From Rhododendron vialii (Eukaryota > Streptophyta > Magnoliopsida > Ericales > Ericaceae): DNA of 64,000 nucleotides. The stretch is from the NCBI RefSeq assembly GCF_030253575.1, contig NC_080557.1:4831001-4895000 (forward strand). The letters run 5' to 3'. Below, one piece after another: positions 21,637-33,778 of the stretch; positions within the stretch are counted from its first letter, which is position 1; every line of letters starts with the position of its first letter. The notes below the pieces were generated by a model that did no database searches, was not told the origin of the DNA, and was given only the letters and a program-made list of their open reading frames with translations. The position numbers and the translations under genes are program-made.

Positions 21637-23866
21637 TCACACCGGTCCACAGGTAAGTAAGAAGTCTAAGGGAATGGTTATTTGATAGATCTCCGCCGGT
21701 GCAACAGAAGCGACAGAAAATACGTATATATTAGCCGTCGTAACGATTATAAACCAGGAGATCCAACATCGAGCCATGATGAAAATCTTACTTCGCTCTG
21801 GCAAAGCGAAAATGAGCAGTTCGATTGTACTTAGAGACACCAGTAATCCAATCGTGTTTACATACAAAAACATCCGGTACTAATATGGGTTGAATAAGCA
21901 ATTATAGCTGTCCCGGCAACTTGTACTGAATTGTCTGGCCAAACACCGTCCGGCGGGTTTGCCCCAACTTGAAATGCCATTGTCGCGATCAGTGAAGCTA
22001 CAACCATAAGTGTATTCCTTCTGTTAGCCTGCCACGAAGGCTCAAGATGCTTAACCTCGGCAACTGAAACCTGTTCGCTCCTTTTGGCCCCAGCATTGAG
22101 TAAGATGTTTTGAATCTCCAAATCTGGTGAATTTCCTGCTAGGGAATGAATATCCAGCGCCGTTCGCCCACTTTTATTTACCGCGTTCACTTCTATTTTG
22201 CTGTTGCTAAGCACATGCTTGATCATCTGATTTAATAGTAAATACATAGACTCACAATCAGATAAAAAGGAAAAGAATACTCATCATTCTCATACGTAGT
22301 CCGTCTCTTAAACCTAACGATGATAATGCAAAAACTGTTTTTTAATTAATGACAAATTTTTAATACATAAGAGTCTTGTATCTTGCACCTGGTATAAGTT
22401 TTTTATACAATAAAGTTTTGGCAATAGCATATACAGTTTTGACATTTTCACCACCACGTCACTTTTCGAATTAGAAAGTACGTACTGATGCAGTGTGTCG
22501 TGCTAATTTTGTACGGTAACCTGTAGTGCACCAACACATGCACTATAGCGTTTGTACATCCTTTCGAAAGGGCTTTTCGACATTGTATCATCTCTATTCG
22601 AATCAATTTTCAACACCGTACCGGCATTAATTGGGCATTTTCTTTTTTCTTTTTAATAGTAATAAAAAAGAACCTTTTATTAATCTTTAGAATAGATTAC
22701 AGATCGACTAAAGGAAAACATGGCTAAAAGCATCACAACGACAGATTGCATCCCAACAAATTAAAGTAATTAGGCACCCAACCTCCTGAAAATAATAGGC
22801 TGCGCGTAGAACCCAAAAGGTTGATGAGAATCAATCGAAAAAGAAGAACCCATGAGCTCAACTGCACCCAAAATTTTATCCATGCAAAACCCCGATCACA
22901 CTCCAATTACACACCCTTAACATTGCTAAGGCACATATATCTTAAGCATTTATCGCTATATAAACGTAAAACAATACCGAGATACTTACCGGTATTAGTA
23001 CAAAACGTTCAAGTGGAGGAAACGGTATATATGCTGGCCCGTACAACATTATGAACTTTGATTTCGTGAATAAATTTTTATACTTTTTCCCCACTTATTT
23101 TAAAGGCCGAAAAGACTATATATGCAGGAAAGTACTTTAGTTTTTATTTGAAATTTGTATTTCTTTTTGAAAATAAATAAGTAATACGAGATGAATGGAG
23201 TATTTATGTGCATGTGAAAGGATAAGGTCAATAAATAACGGTCAGTGAGATGCCAAAAAAAATATAGCAATTAGAAAGCCGTGATGAGTGGACATACCTC
23301 AAATCGTTTTTCAAAAACAGCTAGATGCAATATGGTGTTGCCATCGATATCAGCATCATTGACAAAATCTGGATCTGGAATCACGTCTAGTAGTAGTTCT
23401 AGACAATCAAGTTGATAATACTTTGCACATAAGTGCAAGATGGTGTCGCCTTGATCAACCTTAACTTGAGCTCTATGTGGTCTGGTTTGAACCAGTTCTT
23501 TTAAGACTTGGACCTGACCTTTGATGGCAGCAATGTGAAGGGGGTTATTACCATCCCGATCACGAGCTAGGCACATCTCAGGGCTAATATCCACCAAAGC
23601 TTTCACAATCTCTACGTTTCCCTTAGCAGATGCTACGTGAAGGGCCGCCCCTTGTTCCGTATCTAAAACTTCAGCAAGATCTGGTTTAATTTCCGAAACT
23701 TCTAGAACAAATTTTGTTCTCCCTATTGATATAGCCACATGAAGTGGGTTTTCCCTTTGAAACTTCCCACCAAAACTTTATCCAAAATGTAAACATCTCT
23801 TGCAGTTATGTCATGCAGTAATGCTAGATCCCCTCTCAGTGCCGCATCAATGAGCAATTCCTCCAT
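21637..23866 (-). pseudogene. Ankyrin-repeat PGG-type gene B, frameshifted pseudogene
   Basis: Exon 1 is 23298-23866, starting MEELL at the ATG at 23866 and ending at a GTATGT donor. Exon 2 starts at 22226 after a TCAG acceptor with IKHVLSNSKIEVNAVNKSG. Exon 1 lacks one base near 23750 compared with genes A, C and D, so the ATG frame breaks after the first repeat and the rest (MAISIGRTKF onward) is in another frame. Exon 2 lacks one base near 21875-21885, within the second membrane helix region. The C-terminus ends early (TCGPV) compared with D. The PGG motif survives as ANPPDGVW. Splice sites are retained. With two frameshifts and a shortened tail it is unlikely to make a working membrane protein. 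Sequence error is an alternative only if both frameshifts are wrong. Confidence 0.85.
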
Positions 23867-23867
23867 T

Positions 23868-23870
<3 letters not shown>

Positions 23871-23914
<44 letters not shown>
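23871..23914. repeat. (TC)n microsatellite 5' of gene B start
   Basis: A pure TC run of about 44 bases four bases from the former ATG of gene B, matching the arrangement in gene A but longer. Confidence 0.9.
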
Positions 23915-23918
<4 letters not shown>

Positions 23919-26164
23919 CATATATAAGAGATTGAGTATATGTTTTTCAAATCATTTTCACAGGCACATTACGTATATATAGATACCATCTACGGCTGAA
24001 TGCTTTAATTGAAGCTATGATATGGTGAAGGCATCTTACAAATTGTATTTAATATGTGTCCTGCTGAATTATCGAGGATTTAATTAATGTCAACTTAATG
24101 CATGTCAACATAAGATGATCTTAGGCACAGTACATCTATTTCTGACTCTTTCAAATTACTTAATACATGGCGGATCAAATAAAAAAAAAAAATTACTTAA
24201 TACATGACGTTTCTTATCTCTTCATACGAATTGTCAACCACAACAAATGAGGATGATGCCATTGATGATTTAGACGCAAGGGCAAGTGGGGAAGTCAAGC
24301 AGATGCGATTGGTTAGGTAGAATATTCCTTTGCAATATAATTGGCTGTGTTCAGTAGTCTGCGACTGGCTACACATATTTCTGACTCTTTCAAATTACTT
24401 AATACATGACGTTTCTTTTCTTGTCATACGAATTGTCAAACATGACAAATGAGGATGATACCATTGATCATGATGACGCAAGGGCAAGTGGGGAAGTCAA
24501 GCGGATGTGATTAATTAGGTAGAATATTCCTTTATAATATTCTTTCTGCCCTAATTTATTTGTTCAATTTAGAAAATACAATTTTTTAAGGGAACACAAT
24601 CATTATACCTATAAATGCTTAATTTTTCAAAAGTTTCCCTCAAAACTTTTTGAAAAAAATTACTTTAGCTAAAAAGAAAAGGGACAAAAAGGGAATTTCG
24701 TAAGTTTTGGTCCCTTTTAGTCTTTTAAAGTGGACAAATATTTTGGGACATGTAAAAGACAAAAAGTGGACAAATAAATTGGGATGGAGGGAGTATAATT
24801 GGCTACGTTTAGCAGTCTGCGACTGGGTAGGCTAAGTTGGGTTGGTTCTGCGTGTTATTTTCAATGATTTATATCTCTTCACATATATTATGTTTTTAAA
24901 ATTATTGTCTTATAGAAATAATTGAGATCTATCAAATAAGATCCATATTACATATTTCTAGCAATATAGATTGAGAGTACGAGATATATGTAATTAAAAA
25001 TGACATGCAAAACCGTAGTGGGCATTTAAATTGAGACAAAGGGAGTAGAATTTTAAGTCGGTTAGCTTCTGCAAAACTATCTAGCTCTTGTCTTGCAAAT
25101 TGCAATTGTTCTTGTATCCAGAGTTCAGTGAAATGAAAGGGAGATTTGATTCAGTTTTATAACGTTGTATAGCTGTTTGAATTTATCGAAACAAAAAAAA
25201 AAAAAAAAAATCACGATGCTCAAATTGTAAGGTCCACGGGCCACGGCCTCTCTTCGTTGACGAATTCCATGACAAGACACACATTTAATTGTATCCCTAA
25301 TTATCGAGTTATAATTTATTTTTCATATATTTTTAGAGTGTCTGTTTAGGAAGTAAATCATTAATATTGTGTAAATTGTAAGGATGGGATTCTTAGGCAA
25401 TTGGAGTGGAAGGAAATCAATAATCTCAAGGAATTTCATACATATACAATTTTTTTCCCCGTATGTTCCCTAGCAACTGTCGAGAGAACTTTACTACCAA
25501 ATTAGAAAAATTCAAAGCATACCCCCATATTCCTCCACTGTTTGATGAGAAGCCAAAGAAGCATGCTAGACAGGTGTCTTCAGAATGTTCACAATCATTT
25601 GGGATTTTTTTTCCCCGTATGTTCCCTGGCAAATGCCATTGTTTTCCCAATACAGAATCAAACAGTAGAAATGATAGTTGTGTAAAATATTTACACGGAA
25701 AATATTTTTCTATTGTACATGATTTTACGTTGAAATAAACGGAGCCTAAATTCTTAAAAGAGGACGGAGAGAGTTTTAATTTCACGACACGAGTCACATA
25801 AGTTCGTAGCATAATCACAAAACACGAATGTTGCGAATGTGCTGATACAACAAACAAACAAAAGGAGGTGTGTATTGTACCGAACTCGGGATGGTGCTGT
25901 GCAGGCGCGTTCATTCGGCAATCCAATGATTTGAATTTCATTTTAGCAATAAACGGCTCGGATGTTACACAGCCGAGATGAAATTTTGGATCCTTGGATT
26001 GCCGAACTAACGACTCGGATGGTTGCATAGAACCACTCGCACAACACCATCTCCGGTTCGTATCGTACCACTTCCTAAGAACTGCAGTAATTAACTCAGA
26101 CCATCATGGGCATCAATTAAAAGATCATGGATCAACATTGGACAGGTTCCCGCCAACTGGATTG
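23915..26164. other. Intergenic B-C region with a local tandem duplication
   Basis: Two related units occur at about 24138-24375 and 24376-24840, sharing TTTCTGACTCTTTCAAATTA, GCAAGGGCAAGTGGGGAAGT and CAGTCTGCGACTGG. The second contains a Stowaway MITE. A poly(A)-like A-run lies near 25190-25210. Near 25452 and 25610 the string TTTTTCCCCGTATGTTCCCT is repeated. A minus-strand ORF at 25426-26028 has no family features and I do not call it. The right end is the duplicated 3' flank of gene C. Confidence 0.5.
24540..24793. mobile_element. Stowaway (Tc1/mariner) MITE with an empty site nearby
   Basis: The ends are TTCTTTCTGCCCTAATTTATTTG on the left and, inverted, CTCCCTCCATCCCAATTTAT on the right. 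TA flanks both sides (24538-24539 and 24794-24795). The neighbouring tandem unit near 24335 has the uninterrupted site (CCTTTGCAATATAATTGG), which shows the insertion precisely. Confidence 0.8.
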
Positions 26165-26249
26165 ATTCGAAGTGATCTCGGCCTACTTCTGCGGAACTTG
26201 AAAATCCTTTCCATGGCCTTCATTCGAGTCCTTTGCGCGTCAACAAAAC

Positions 26250-26764
26250 TATTGGAAATATGCCTTGAATTTGGGATGGTAAAAAAGATATTTGACTTCC
26301 TATAAGATTTGTGTCCTTGTTGGTTTAGACTTTGGGTGCAAGGAATTTTGTATGGGCAAGTATTGATTTTAGGAAGGACTCTGTGGCTATAAATATAGTC
26401 TTATTCTCTTCATTAGGTTTTGGACTTCTTGAGTGAATCCCTTTGGAGAGGCCCCCAGGGGGTCTCTCATGTTGAAGATTAGATATTAGGGTTTTGGTTT
26501 ATGCTCTTAGGGTTCCACCAAGGGTTTGTGTCTCCCTTTTGAATTCCACCAGAGATTTGTCCTTAGATATCTGTTTGGTGCTTCAATTAGAGTTACGGGT
26601 ATAGCCGGCTCTTTGTTTCTCTCCCTGTTTATAGTGAATTCTCTTGCTCTTTTCCCCGTGGAGTACGTTCTTGCTTTGTGCTTGAACGGAACCACGTATA
26701 TCCTTATGTTCTTGTTTATCGCTTGTTGATTTATTATATTCTCAATTTCGTGTTCGGCACAACA
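26250..26764 (+). repeat. 5' LTR of the copia-type element
   Basis: Contains a likely TATA box (GGCTATAAATATAG near 26386), which suits a plus-strand promoter. The terminal TG is mutated to TA. Confidence 0.85.
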
Positions 26765-26767
26765 AAT

Positions 26768-26779
26768 TGGTATCAAAGC
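26768..26779 (+). other. Primer binding site of the copia-type element
   Basis: TGGTATCAAAGC, three bases after the LTR, matches the initiator tRNA-Met complement TGGTATCAGAGC with one difference. Confidence 0.8.
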
Positions 26780-27265
26780 TTTGGGTTTTAATCCGAGGCT
26801 TTTGTTTTCCGCTGCGTACTGTGCAATTGGTGATCGTTTCAATGGCGACTCGTTACGAAGTTGAGAAGTTTGTTCAACAATGATTATTCAAGGTTAAAGG
26901 AGAAGTATAAAGTTTTGTCGAGAGTTTGAGGAGGAGACTACATTTACTGGAATACTCGTTCGGTAAGTAACTCTGTGGTAAGAGTCGATAATTAACTCCG
27001 TGTGGAGTTTGAGTAGATCTTCCTGTGTATTCGGGAGGGATGCTTTGGGTGGGAGGTGCCCGTTGGAAGATAGAGGATCAATTTCGAGGCATGTGCGGCT
27101 GGGTTTTCCTGAGTCGCGTTTACAAGGTCAAGTAGGTGTGCTTGAGCCTTGTTCGTTTGTGCCGTTAGTGATTGCCCCGTGCAGGGCTTTTAGGGAGATG
27201 AGCGATTGAAGAAGAGGATTGCCTATAGTGTTGAGTTCAAGGAAATTCAAGTCAAGGTGGAGATT

Positions 27266-27780
27266 TGTTGGAAATATGCCTTGAATTTGGGATGGTAGAA
27301 AAGATATTTGACTTCCTAAAAGATTTGTTTCCTTGTTGGTTTAGACTTTGGGTGCAAGGAATTTTGTATGGGCAAGTATTGATTTTAGGAAAGACTCTTT
27401 GGCTATAAATATAGCCTTATTCTCTTCATTAGGTTTTGGACTTCTTGAGTGAATCCCTTTGGAGAGGCCCCCAGGGGGTCTCTCATGTTGAAGATTAGAT
27501 ATTAGGGTTTTGGTTTATGCTCTTAGGGTTCCACCAAGGGTTTGTCTTTCCCTTTTGGGTTCCACCAGAGATTTGTCCTTAGATATCTGTTTGGTGCTTT
27601 AATTAGAGTTACGGGTATAGCCGGCTCTTTGTTTCTCTCTCCGTTTATAGTGAATCCTCTTGCTCTTTTCCCCGTGGAGTACGTTCTTGCTTTGTGATTG
27701 AACGGAACCACGTATATCCTTGTGTTCTTGTTTATCGCTTGTTGATTTATTATATTCTCAATTTCGTGTTCGGCACAACA
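27266..27780 (+). repeat. 3' LTR of the copia-type element
   Basis: 515 bp, same ends as the left LTR, with retained TG start and CA end. Confidence 0.88.
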
Positions 27781-29427
27781 AAGACCATCAATCGAATGGA
27801 GCCCGGTTGAAAGAGAAGTGATGCAGCGGCCCATAGGATGGTAATGATTTTAAGGGCATGGTTCACTTGATAGTCATCCGCCGGTGAAATCGCAAGGACG
27901 GAAAAAGTGTAAGTGCAAGCCGTTGTGATGATTGTAAACCACGATATCGCAGCTCGAGCCAACCTCAAAGCCTTTTTTGGCTCCGGCAAGGCAAAAATGA
28001 GCATCACGATTGTGCTTAGAGACACAAGGAATCCCACCGTGTTTAAATACATAAAGCCCCTGTACTGATAAGGGCTGTTGTAAGCAGTTATGGCTTTCCC
28101 AGCTACGTGCCCTCCGGGTCCTTCTAAATTGTCTAGCCAAACACCACCCAGCGGGTTCACCCCAACTTGGAATGCCATTGTTGCAATCAGTGAAGCTACA
28201 ATCATGAGTGTATTCCTTCTCTTCGTCTGCCACGAAGGCTCAAGCCGCTCAATCTCTACCACTGAAGCCGGTTCGCGCCTTTTGGCCCCGGCTTCGATCA
28301 AGATGTCTTGAATCTCCGTATCTGATGGATTTCCTGTGTTGAAATGATATCCAGCGCAGTTCGCCCGCTTTTATTTTTCGCGTTCACTTTTATTTTGCTG
28401 TTGGTAAGCACATGTTTGATCATCTGAATGAGGTACACACGAACTCACCATTAGATTAATAAAAAGGAAAGAATAATTCATCCTTCTCATATAAATTCCC
28501 GCCTTTTCTTCATTCACTTTCTTTATTCACCATTTTCACCCTAACTTTCAAGGATATGAAGGAAAGTATCTGGAAAATGATATTTGCATTCCAAAAATTG
28601 ATAGTGGCACATCAAAAAATAAAGTAAAGTGGCTTTGGAATAACATTGATTTTGGAATGTCTGCATTAATTTTTGAAGTGCCAATATCATTTACCAAGTA
28701 CTTTAGGCTTTTATTCAATCATTCTTTTTAAAAATTACATAAATGGTATGAAATGAATGCAGTATTGATAGGAATATATGAAAGGACAAGATAACAACGG
28801 TCAGCAATATGCCAAGAAAAAAAAAAAGAATTCAAAAAGCCGTGAATGTGGGCATACCTCCGATCGTTTTTCTAAAACAGCTAGATGCAATATATTGTTG
28901 CCACCGGCATCAACATCATTGACAAAATCTGGATATGGAATCATGTCTAGTAGTAGTTGCAGGCATTCCAATTGATCATACTTTACACATAAGTGCAAGA
29001 TGGTGTCGCCTCGATCCACCTTAACTTGAGCTCTGTGGGGGCTAGTTCGAACCAACTCTTGTAAGACTTGATCCTGACCTTTAATTGCAGCAATGTGAAG
29101 AGGGTTATTACCATCTCGATCACGAGCTAGGCTCATCTCTGGGCTAACCTTCACTAAAGCTTTCACAATCTCTATGTGCCCCTTAGCGGATGCTACGTGA
29201 AGGGCTGCCCCTAGTTCCATGTCTAAAACTCCAGCTAGGTCTGGTTTAATTTTCAGAAGTTGTAGAACAAACTCTGTTTTCCCAGTTGATATAGCCACGT
29301 GAAGAGGATTCTTCCCTTTCAAACTTCCCACCAAAACTCTATCGAGAATGTAAACATCTCTTGCAATTATATCGTATAGTAATGCTAGATCCCCTCTCAT
29401 TGCTGCATCACAGAGCAATTCTTCCAT

Positions 29428-30928
29428 TCTCTCCCCCTCTCTGTCTCTCGGGTTATAATAGATTGAGTATATGTTTCTCGAAAATTAAGTTTGCACAACA
29501 CAGGGTTATATCATATATGCATACATAGATAAATATATACAGTCAACTGTTGAATGCTTTACAATACGGGGATACTATGATGTGGTGAAGACATCTTCTC
29601 AATTGGATTTATATTTGAAGCCTCCAAATTATCGAGTAATGTGAGTCAACTTAATGCATGTCAGCCTAAGATGATCTTAGGAAGGCATTTAGTAAATCTA
29701 TTTCTGACATTCGCAATTAACTTAATACATGACGTTCAACCATAAGAGGTGAGGATGAGGGCAGTGATGATTCAGATAATCTCAGATGCAAGGGCAAGTG
29801 AGGGAAGTCAAACAGCTGTGATTAGTTAGGTAGTTACACTCAAGCGCAAGCATGCATATGGTATTCCTATTTCTAGCTCATCCAATGTGGCGTACGTATC
29901 TTTACAAAGTAATATCAGCAGTTTAATTATTGTCAAGACGGAGAAATTAAGAATTCGGAGGCCCCAATCGAATGATATAAATGCTCGAAAAAGCCTTAGT
30001 CATGGCAAACTCCTTGAAAATTGGGACAACACAAAGTTTGTACCGTTTGATTTGTACAATAGCACGATTTTCAATAACATTGACTTGATCAAATTTTTGA
30101 TAGCATATATATATGTATCATGGAAAAATTCTAGCATCTTTTGTTTATACGGACCAATAGTTGCCCTCCGTTGAAAAAGTATTTCTCACTCAAGAGGATT
30201 TTTTTTACCAAATTGTTAAAAAAAAAACTTATTACATCAATTCACGGTCTCTAAGCAGACTATTACATAATGATTTTTCTGTGTTGCAAACATGACTTCA
30301 CAAAATCACACTCAGATCCTAAGCAATTAGTAAGTATTAGTGGCAATACAAGTAGAACAAATTAGGCATTTTTATCTTGTTCAAATCCTTCTCAAGTGGT
30401 GCAAGTGGTGAGAGTGACAGGATCCAAGGGCTGCACCACAGCGCCTTTCACTTTAGCTGCCGGACAACATACATGGAAAACTACAAAACATGATCCTACT
30501 TAAATTTTTTTTGTTCTTTGCTCTTCCGTGATCTTAAATGTTTCAGCACCGCTCTGCTTTAGTTATCAAGCCAACTTATTTCATTTTTACTTATCCTATT
30601 CGGTTTTTAAGTGCTGAATATGGTTATCAAACAACTCCTAAGTCTACTATCCCTTCACTTCAACGGCCAAAGATGACACTTTCAATGGCCAAAGATGAAC
30701 AAAAAAAGCGGTTTTGATCATATGCGAGGGATCCGAGACAGGTCCCAATATCATCTATACTCGTGGTCTGTCACCCCCCTTTGCTAATTTTTTTTTTTTT
30801 AAACTCGAGGCACCCCCCTTTGCTATACTCATAGCATTTCTAATAGTCTAGTGTAATAGATTTCTTGGGGGATAAAAAAACGCCCGTGCCATGTTATGCT
30901 GATCGATGAAAATGAGAACTTGGGTTAT
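29428..30928. other. 5' flank of gene C, no gene seen
   Basis: It contains a short CT-rich segment next to the gene C start and sequence related to 24100-24330 (ATGCATGTCAGCCTAAGATGA, GCAAGGGCAAGTG). This is the duplicated 5' flank. ORFs here show no family resemblance. Confidence 0.5.
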
Positions 30929-31205
30929 CCGATTAGGGTTTCATGTTGCGTTGATTTGGGAACACTGAGGTTGGAACAGGAGAATATAGCTAGGGTTTGC
31001 CGGGGAGGATACTGACGGTGTCGTTCTTTCCATCGATGGATATGAAGTTGGTTGCTGCGGGGAACAAGTTTGGGAATATTGGGTTTTGGAATGTTGATTC
31101 TGAAAAGGAGGATGGAGATGGGATTCAACCCGATTCGAGGCCAGTCTGGTGGATTCTAGTTCAACCACATGTTCATTGTCAAAGTTTTTGCTTCTGTAAT
31201 TTATT

Positions 31206-32372
31206 TGTGGGGCGTTTGGTAACGTTTTCAGTTTTAGTTTTTTGTAAAAGTAGAATCATGTTTAGGCTTGGGCGTAAAATGTTTTTTGATAAAATGTTTT
31301 ACCTATTTTTCAGTGTTTGGTGCCATTAATTAGAAGAAAATGATTTACCCTTTGTAGAAATTTTATATCCATCTTAAAATCAATTGGTAATGAGTGAAAA
31401 AGTCCCAGATGTTATTAAGTGATCACCCATTCCACTCCCAAGCAATGTGGGATTCATTTATTTAACATCCCCCCTCACGTGCTGCTTTTGAGGTCTGTCA
31501 CGTGTGGCCACTTTTGGGTTCTATCATCGTGCAGCCTTTTTGCTGGTCTGTCATCGTGGGGTGTGGATTGTGAATTTTTTATAATGTGGGGTGGAACGGG
31601 CCCCGTTTTGATACCATATAAAAACTTTATGTTCATCTCAAAGCCAGTTGGCAATAAGTGTAGAGGTCCCAAATCTTTCGTAAGTTATTTTTCGAAATGA
31701 ACCCGTTGCCTTCTATTGCAATTCTCACCGTTCAGTGTCCTTGACCGTTAATCAGGACCCACGTTCAATTCTAATATTCTCAAATCTCTCCATCATTTAA
31801 GCCTTCCCCCTCCCCCCTCTCTCTACAATTTTGTTGATTTCTGAAAATATTTTCAAGTGTCAACCAAACAAACGGAGCCTAGTTTTCATTGTTTGGTAAT
31901 ACTTTTTCAGTAACAGTTAAAAATGACAATATGATAAAACATGTTTGGTGGATAATTTTGTGTTTGTTTTTGGTCATCCTTCCAATAGAACGAAATGAGA
32001 GAAAAACAAAAAGGGTTGGATGGGCCCATCATGGATGGGTAGGAGTATATGCAGTGTGTGTGTGCACACACACGCTCACATGTGTTTATAGTATATGCAT
32101 ACATCATAGACGAGTTCAGTGAGAAAACGTAGTACAACGAGGAAGCAATCTTGGATCCTGCAGTGCGTGTTTCTGAAAGTGCACCGGTCGGGGAAAAAAA
32201 AAAACAGGGGAAAACACCATTTGTGGGTTTTCACAATTCATGGAAACTTTGAAAACGTTCATAGTACGCAAGAAACTAAAAATAACTTACCAAACATGTT
32301 TTCTTTTATCAGTTTTCAAAAAGAGCAAAAACAAAAACCAAAAAACTGAAAATAAAAAAGTTACCAAACAAC
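31206..32372. mobile_element. Terminal-inverted-repeat element inside the WD40 pseudogene
   Basis: The left end GGCGTTTGGTAACGTTTTCA and the right end, inverted (GGGTTGTTTGGTAACTTTTT), form a degraded inverted repeat of about 40 bp. TTTGGTAAC recurs inside near 31893 and, inverted, near 32285, so it may be two nested copies. GTTTGGTAA termini are common in plant hAT and Harbinger MITEs. I find no clean target duplication. Confidence 0.5.
31380..31700 (-). mobile_element. TRIM-like LTR fragment
   Basis: On the minus strand a primer-site-like ATGGTATCAAAACGGG follows LTR-like sequence (GAGGTCCC, TTGCCAACTGGCTTTGAGAT). The other end shows purine-rich CACGTGAGGGGGGATGTTAA followed by CCCACATTGCTTGGGAGTGG, a typical plant TRIM LTR motif. 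Confidence 0.5.
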
Positions 32373-33778
32373 CCTTTGAATTTCACGTTTTTAGTCCTTT
32401 AATGAAGTAAGCAATTGATTCTTATACTAACACAAAACTAGCACGAGTTAAGATCCGTTGATTCGCGCATGAATACACAAAAATCAATCATTTTCTAAAC
32501 CTGTTTAATGTGAGAATACCCAGGAATAAATGCATCAAACACTTCATTGATTCGTAAAATACTTAAGAAATTGAAAGATAAAGAAATTAACACTCTCTAT
32601 TAAAACTCAATATTATTCAATCCACTACCTTTTGCTAAAGGCTTAACATAGTTGTACTATACTAAGCTTTCACAGTATTAATCTTCCAAAGACGCAATTA
32701 TAAAGAACACATAGAACCTAGAACCAACCTTTAGACTCCTTGTGCTAATACAAAGTACACATAGAAAGATTAAATTACTTTTTGATTGACAAAATGACTT
32801 CAAAGACTTTGACCATGAATTAAATAAATAGACCAAAATTGAGGTTCATTTGGACTTGACTAAAATTGGAACATGTTAAAATGTTAGGAAGTGCCTCCAT
32901 TAATTTCCCCACTCAAACTGGTCCAAGTACCGGTTGGCTATGAGATCTGCTTCATTATGCTCATGCATCACTGATGGTGCATAGATTCTTCTGAATTTGT
33001 GTCTGACATTAATAGTTAGTTGGGTGTGATATATGTGTTGGGGCCGTTGGGCAACAAAAAGAATGTACTTTTTTCTCAGTCGCATTTGATTTTAAGTACA
33101 TTTCTGAATACTACTCCAATATTTAGGCTTGCATGTACATATACAAGATAGCTAAACACCAAGGCACATATTATGCATGTGCAAATAGTATCATGCAGAA
33201 GAGCGCGTGAAAGAAGAAAATGTTGAATTCATGAGGTTAATCTCTAATCAAATCTAAGATGTGAAAAGTGTGGAGTGATGAAGAAGAAAATTACGGTGAC
33301 AATGTCTTTTTTTCTTCTTAGTAGTTTTTCTGTGGGAAGTTAAGGCGGTAGTTTAAGAAACGGAAGTGTGAGCCAGCCTCAAAACCGACGTCCACGCCAA
33401 AAGGGATGTTCCCTTGTTAACAGTAATACAATATGAATAATATTCTAGATGTGTCCCTGTACACAAACCTGAGTTCAGAAGACACGTGTCTCCATATATA
33501 TCTTGAGATATAATTTTAGGAAGGTCTAAGTTCTGCCACTTTGACCCTCACCAGATACTCATACGCGAGTCTACTATATATTCTAACGCATTTGTTGGAA
33601 GAGACATGCCTCAACTTGGCTTTTGCATTCTTCAACTTAATTCCGTTTGCACTATGGCTTAGGACATGGAGCTATTGCTCATCACTAGTTGGCTGTAGAG
33701 GGTTGATTTTCCTATTTTGTCTGTCCATATATATGCAGATATATATATAGCAGCTGCTATTATAGATTTCTTTAGTTG
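32373..33778. other. Sequence between WD40 remnants, no gene seen
   Basis: AT-rich, with no recognised coding or repeat boundary. It probably represents an old intron plus later insertions. Confidence 0.4.

Larger units (their letters stand above)
26250..27780 (+). mobile_element. Non-autonomous copia-type LTR retrotransposon
   Basis: The LTRs are 515 bp each (26250-26764 and 27266-27780) with starts TATTGGAAATATGCC and TGTTGGAAATATGCC and end CGGCACAACA. Flanks are AAAAC (26245-26249) and AAGAC (27781-27785), a 5-bp target duplication with one change. The 501-bp interior holds an initiator tRNA-Met primer site, a short Gag start (MATRYEVEKFVQQ then stop at about 26840-26881) and a purine-rich CAAGGTGGAGATT before the second LTR. 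It lacks Pol, so it depended on another element. The LTRs differ at many positions, so it is clearly older than the Athila insertion. Confidence 0.9.
26165..29427 (-). pseudogene. Ankyrin-repeat PGG-type gene C, pseudogene interrupted by a copia element
   Basis: Exon 1 (28858-29427) is intact, 190 residues from MEELLCDAAMRGD, with five ankyrin repeats and a GTATGC donor. Exon 2 starts at 28423 after a CAG acceptor. It loses one base near 28345-28350 (just after RTALDI) compared with B and D, which brings a stop within about 25 codons. Beyond it the correct frame continues with EPSWQTKRRNT, the PLGGVW variant of the PGG motif and membrane helices. A 1531-bp LTR retrotransposon (26250-27780) then sits in the last coding part. 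Sequence matching the end of gene D continues on its far side near 26165-26249. Two independent lesions make this a pseudogene. The exon 1 frame alone could still give a soluble ankyrin fragment, which is speculation. Confidence 0.88.

Noticed and set aside
25426..26028. 200-codon minus-strand open frame left of gene C
   Set aside because: It has no family resemblance, composition like intergenic DNA, and it crosses the duplicated 3' flank of gene C.
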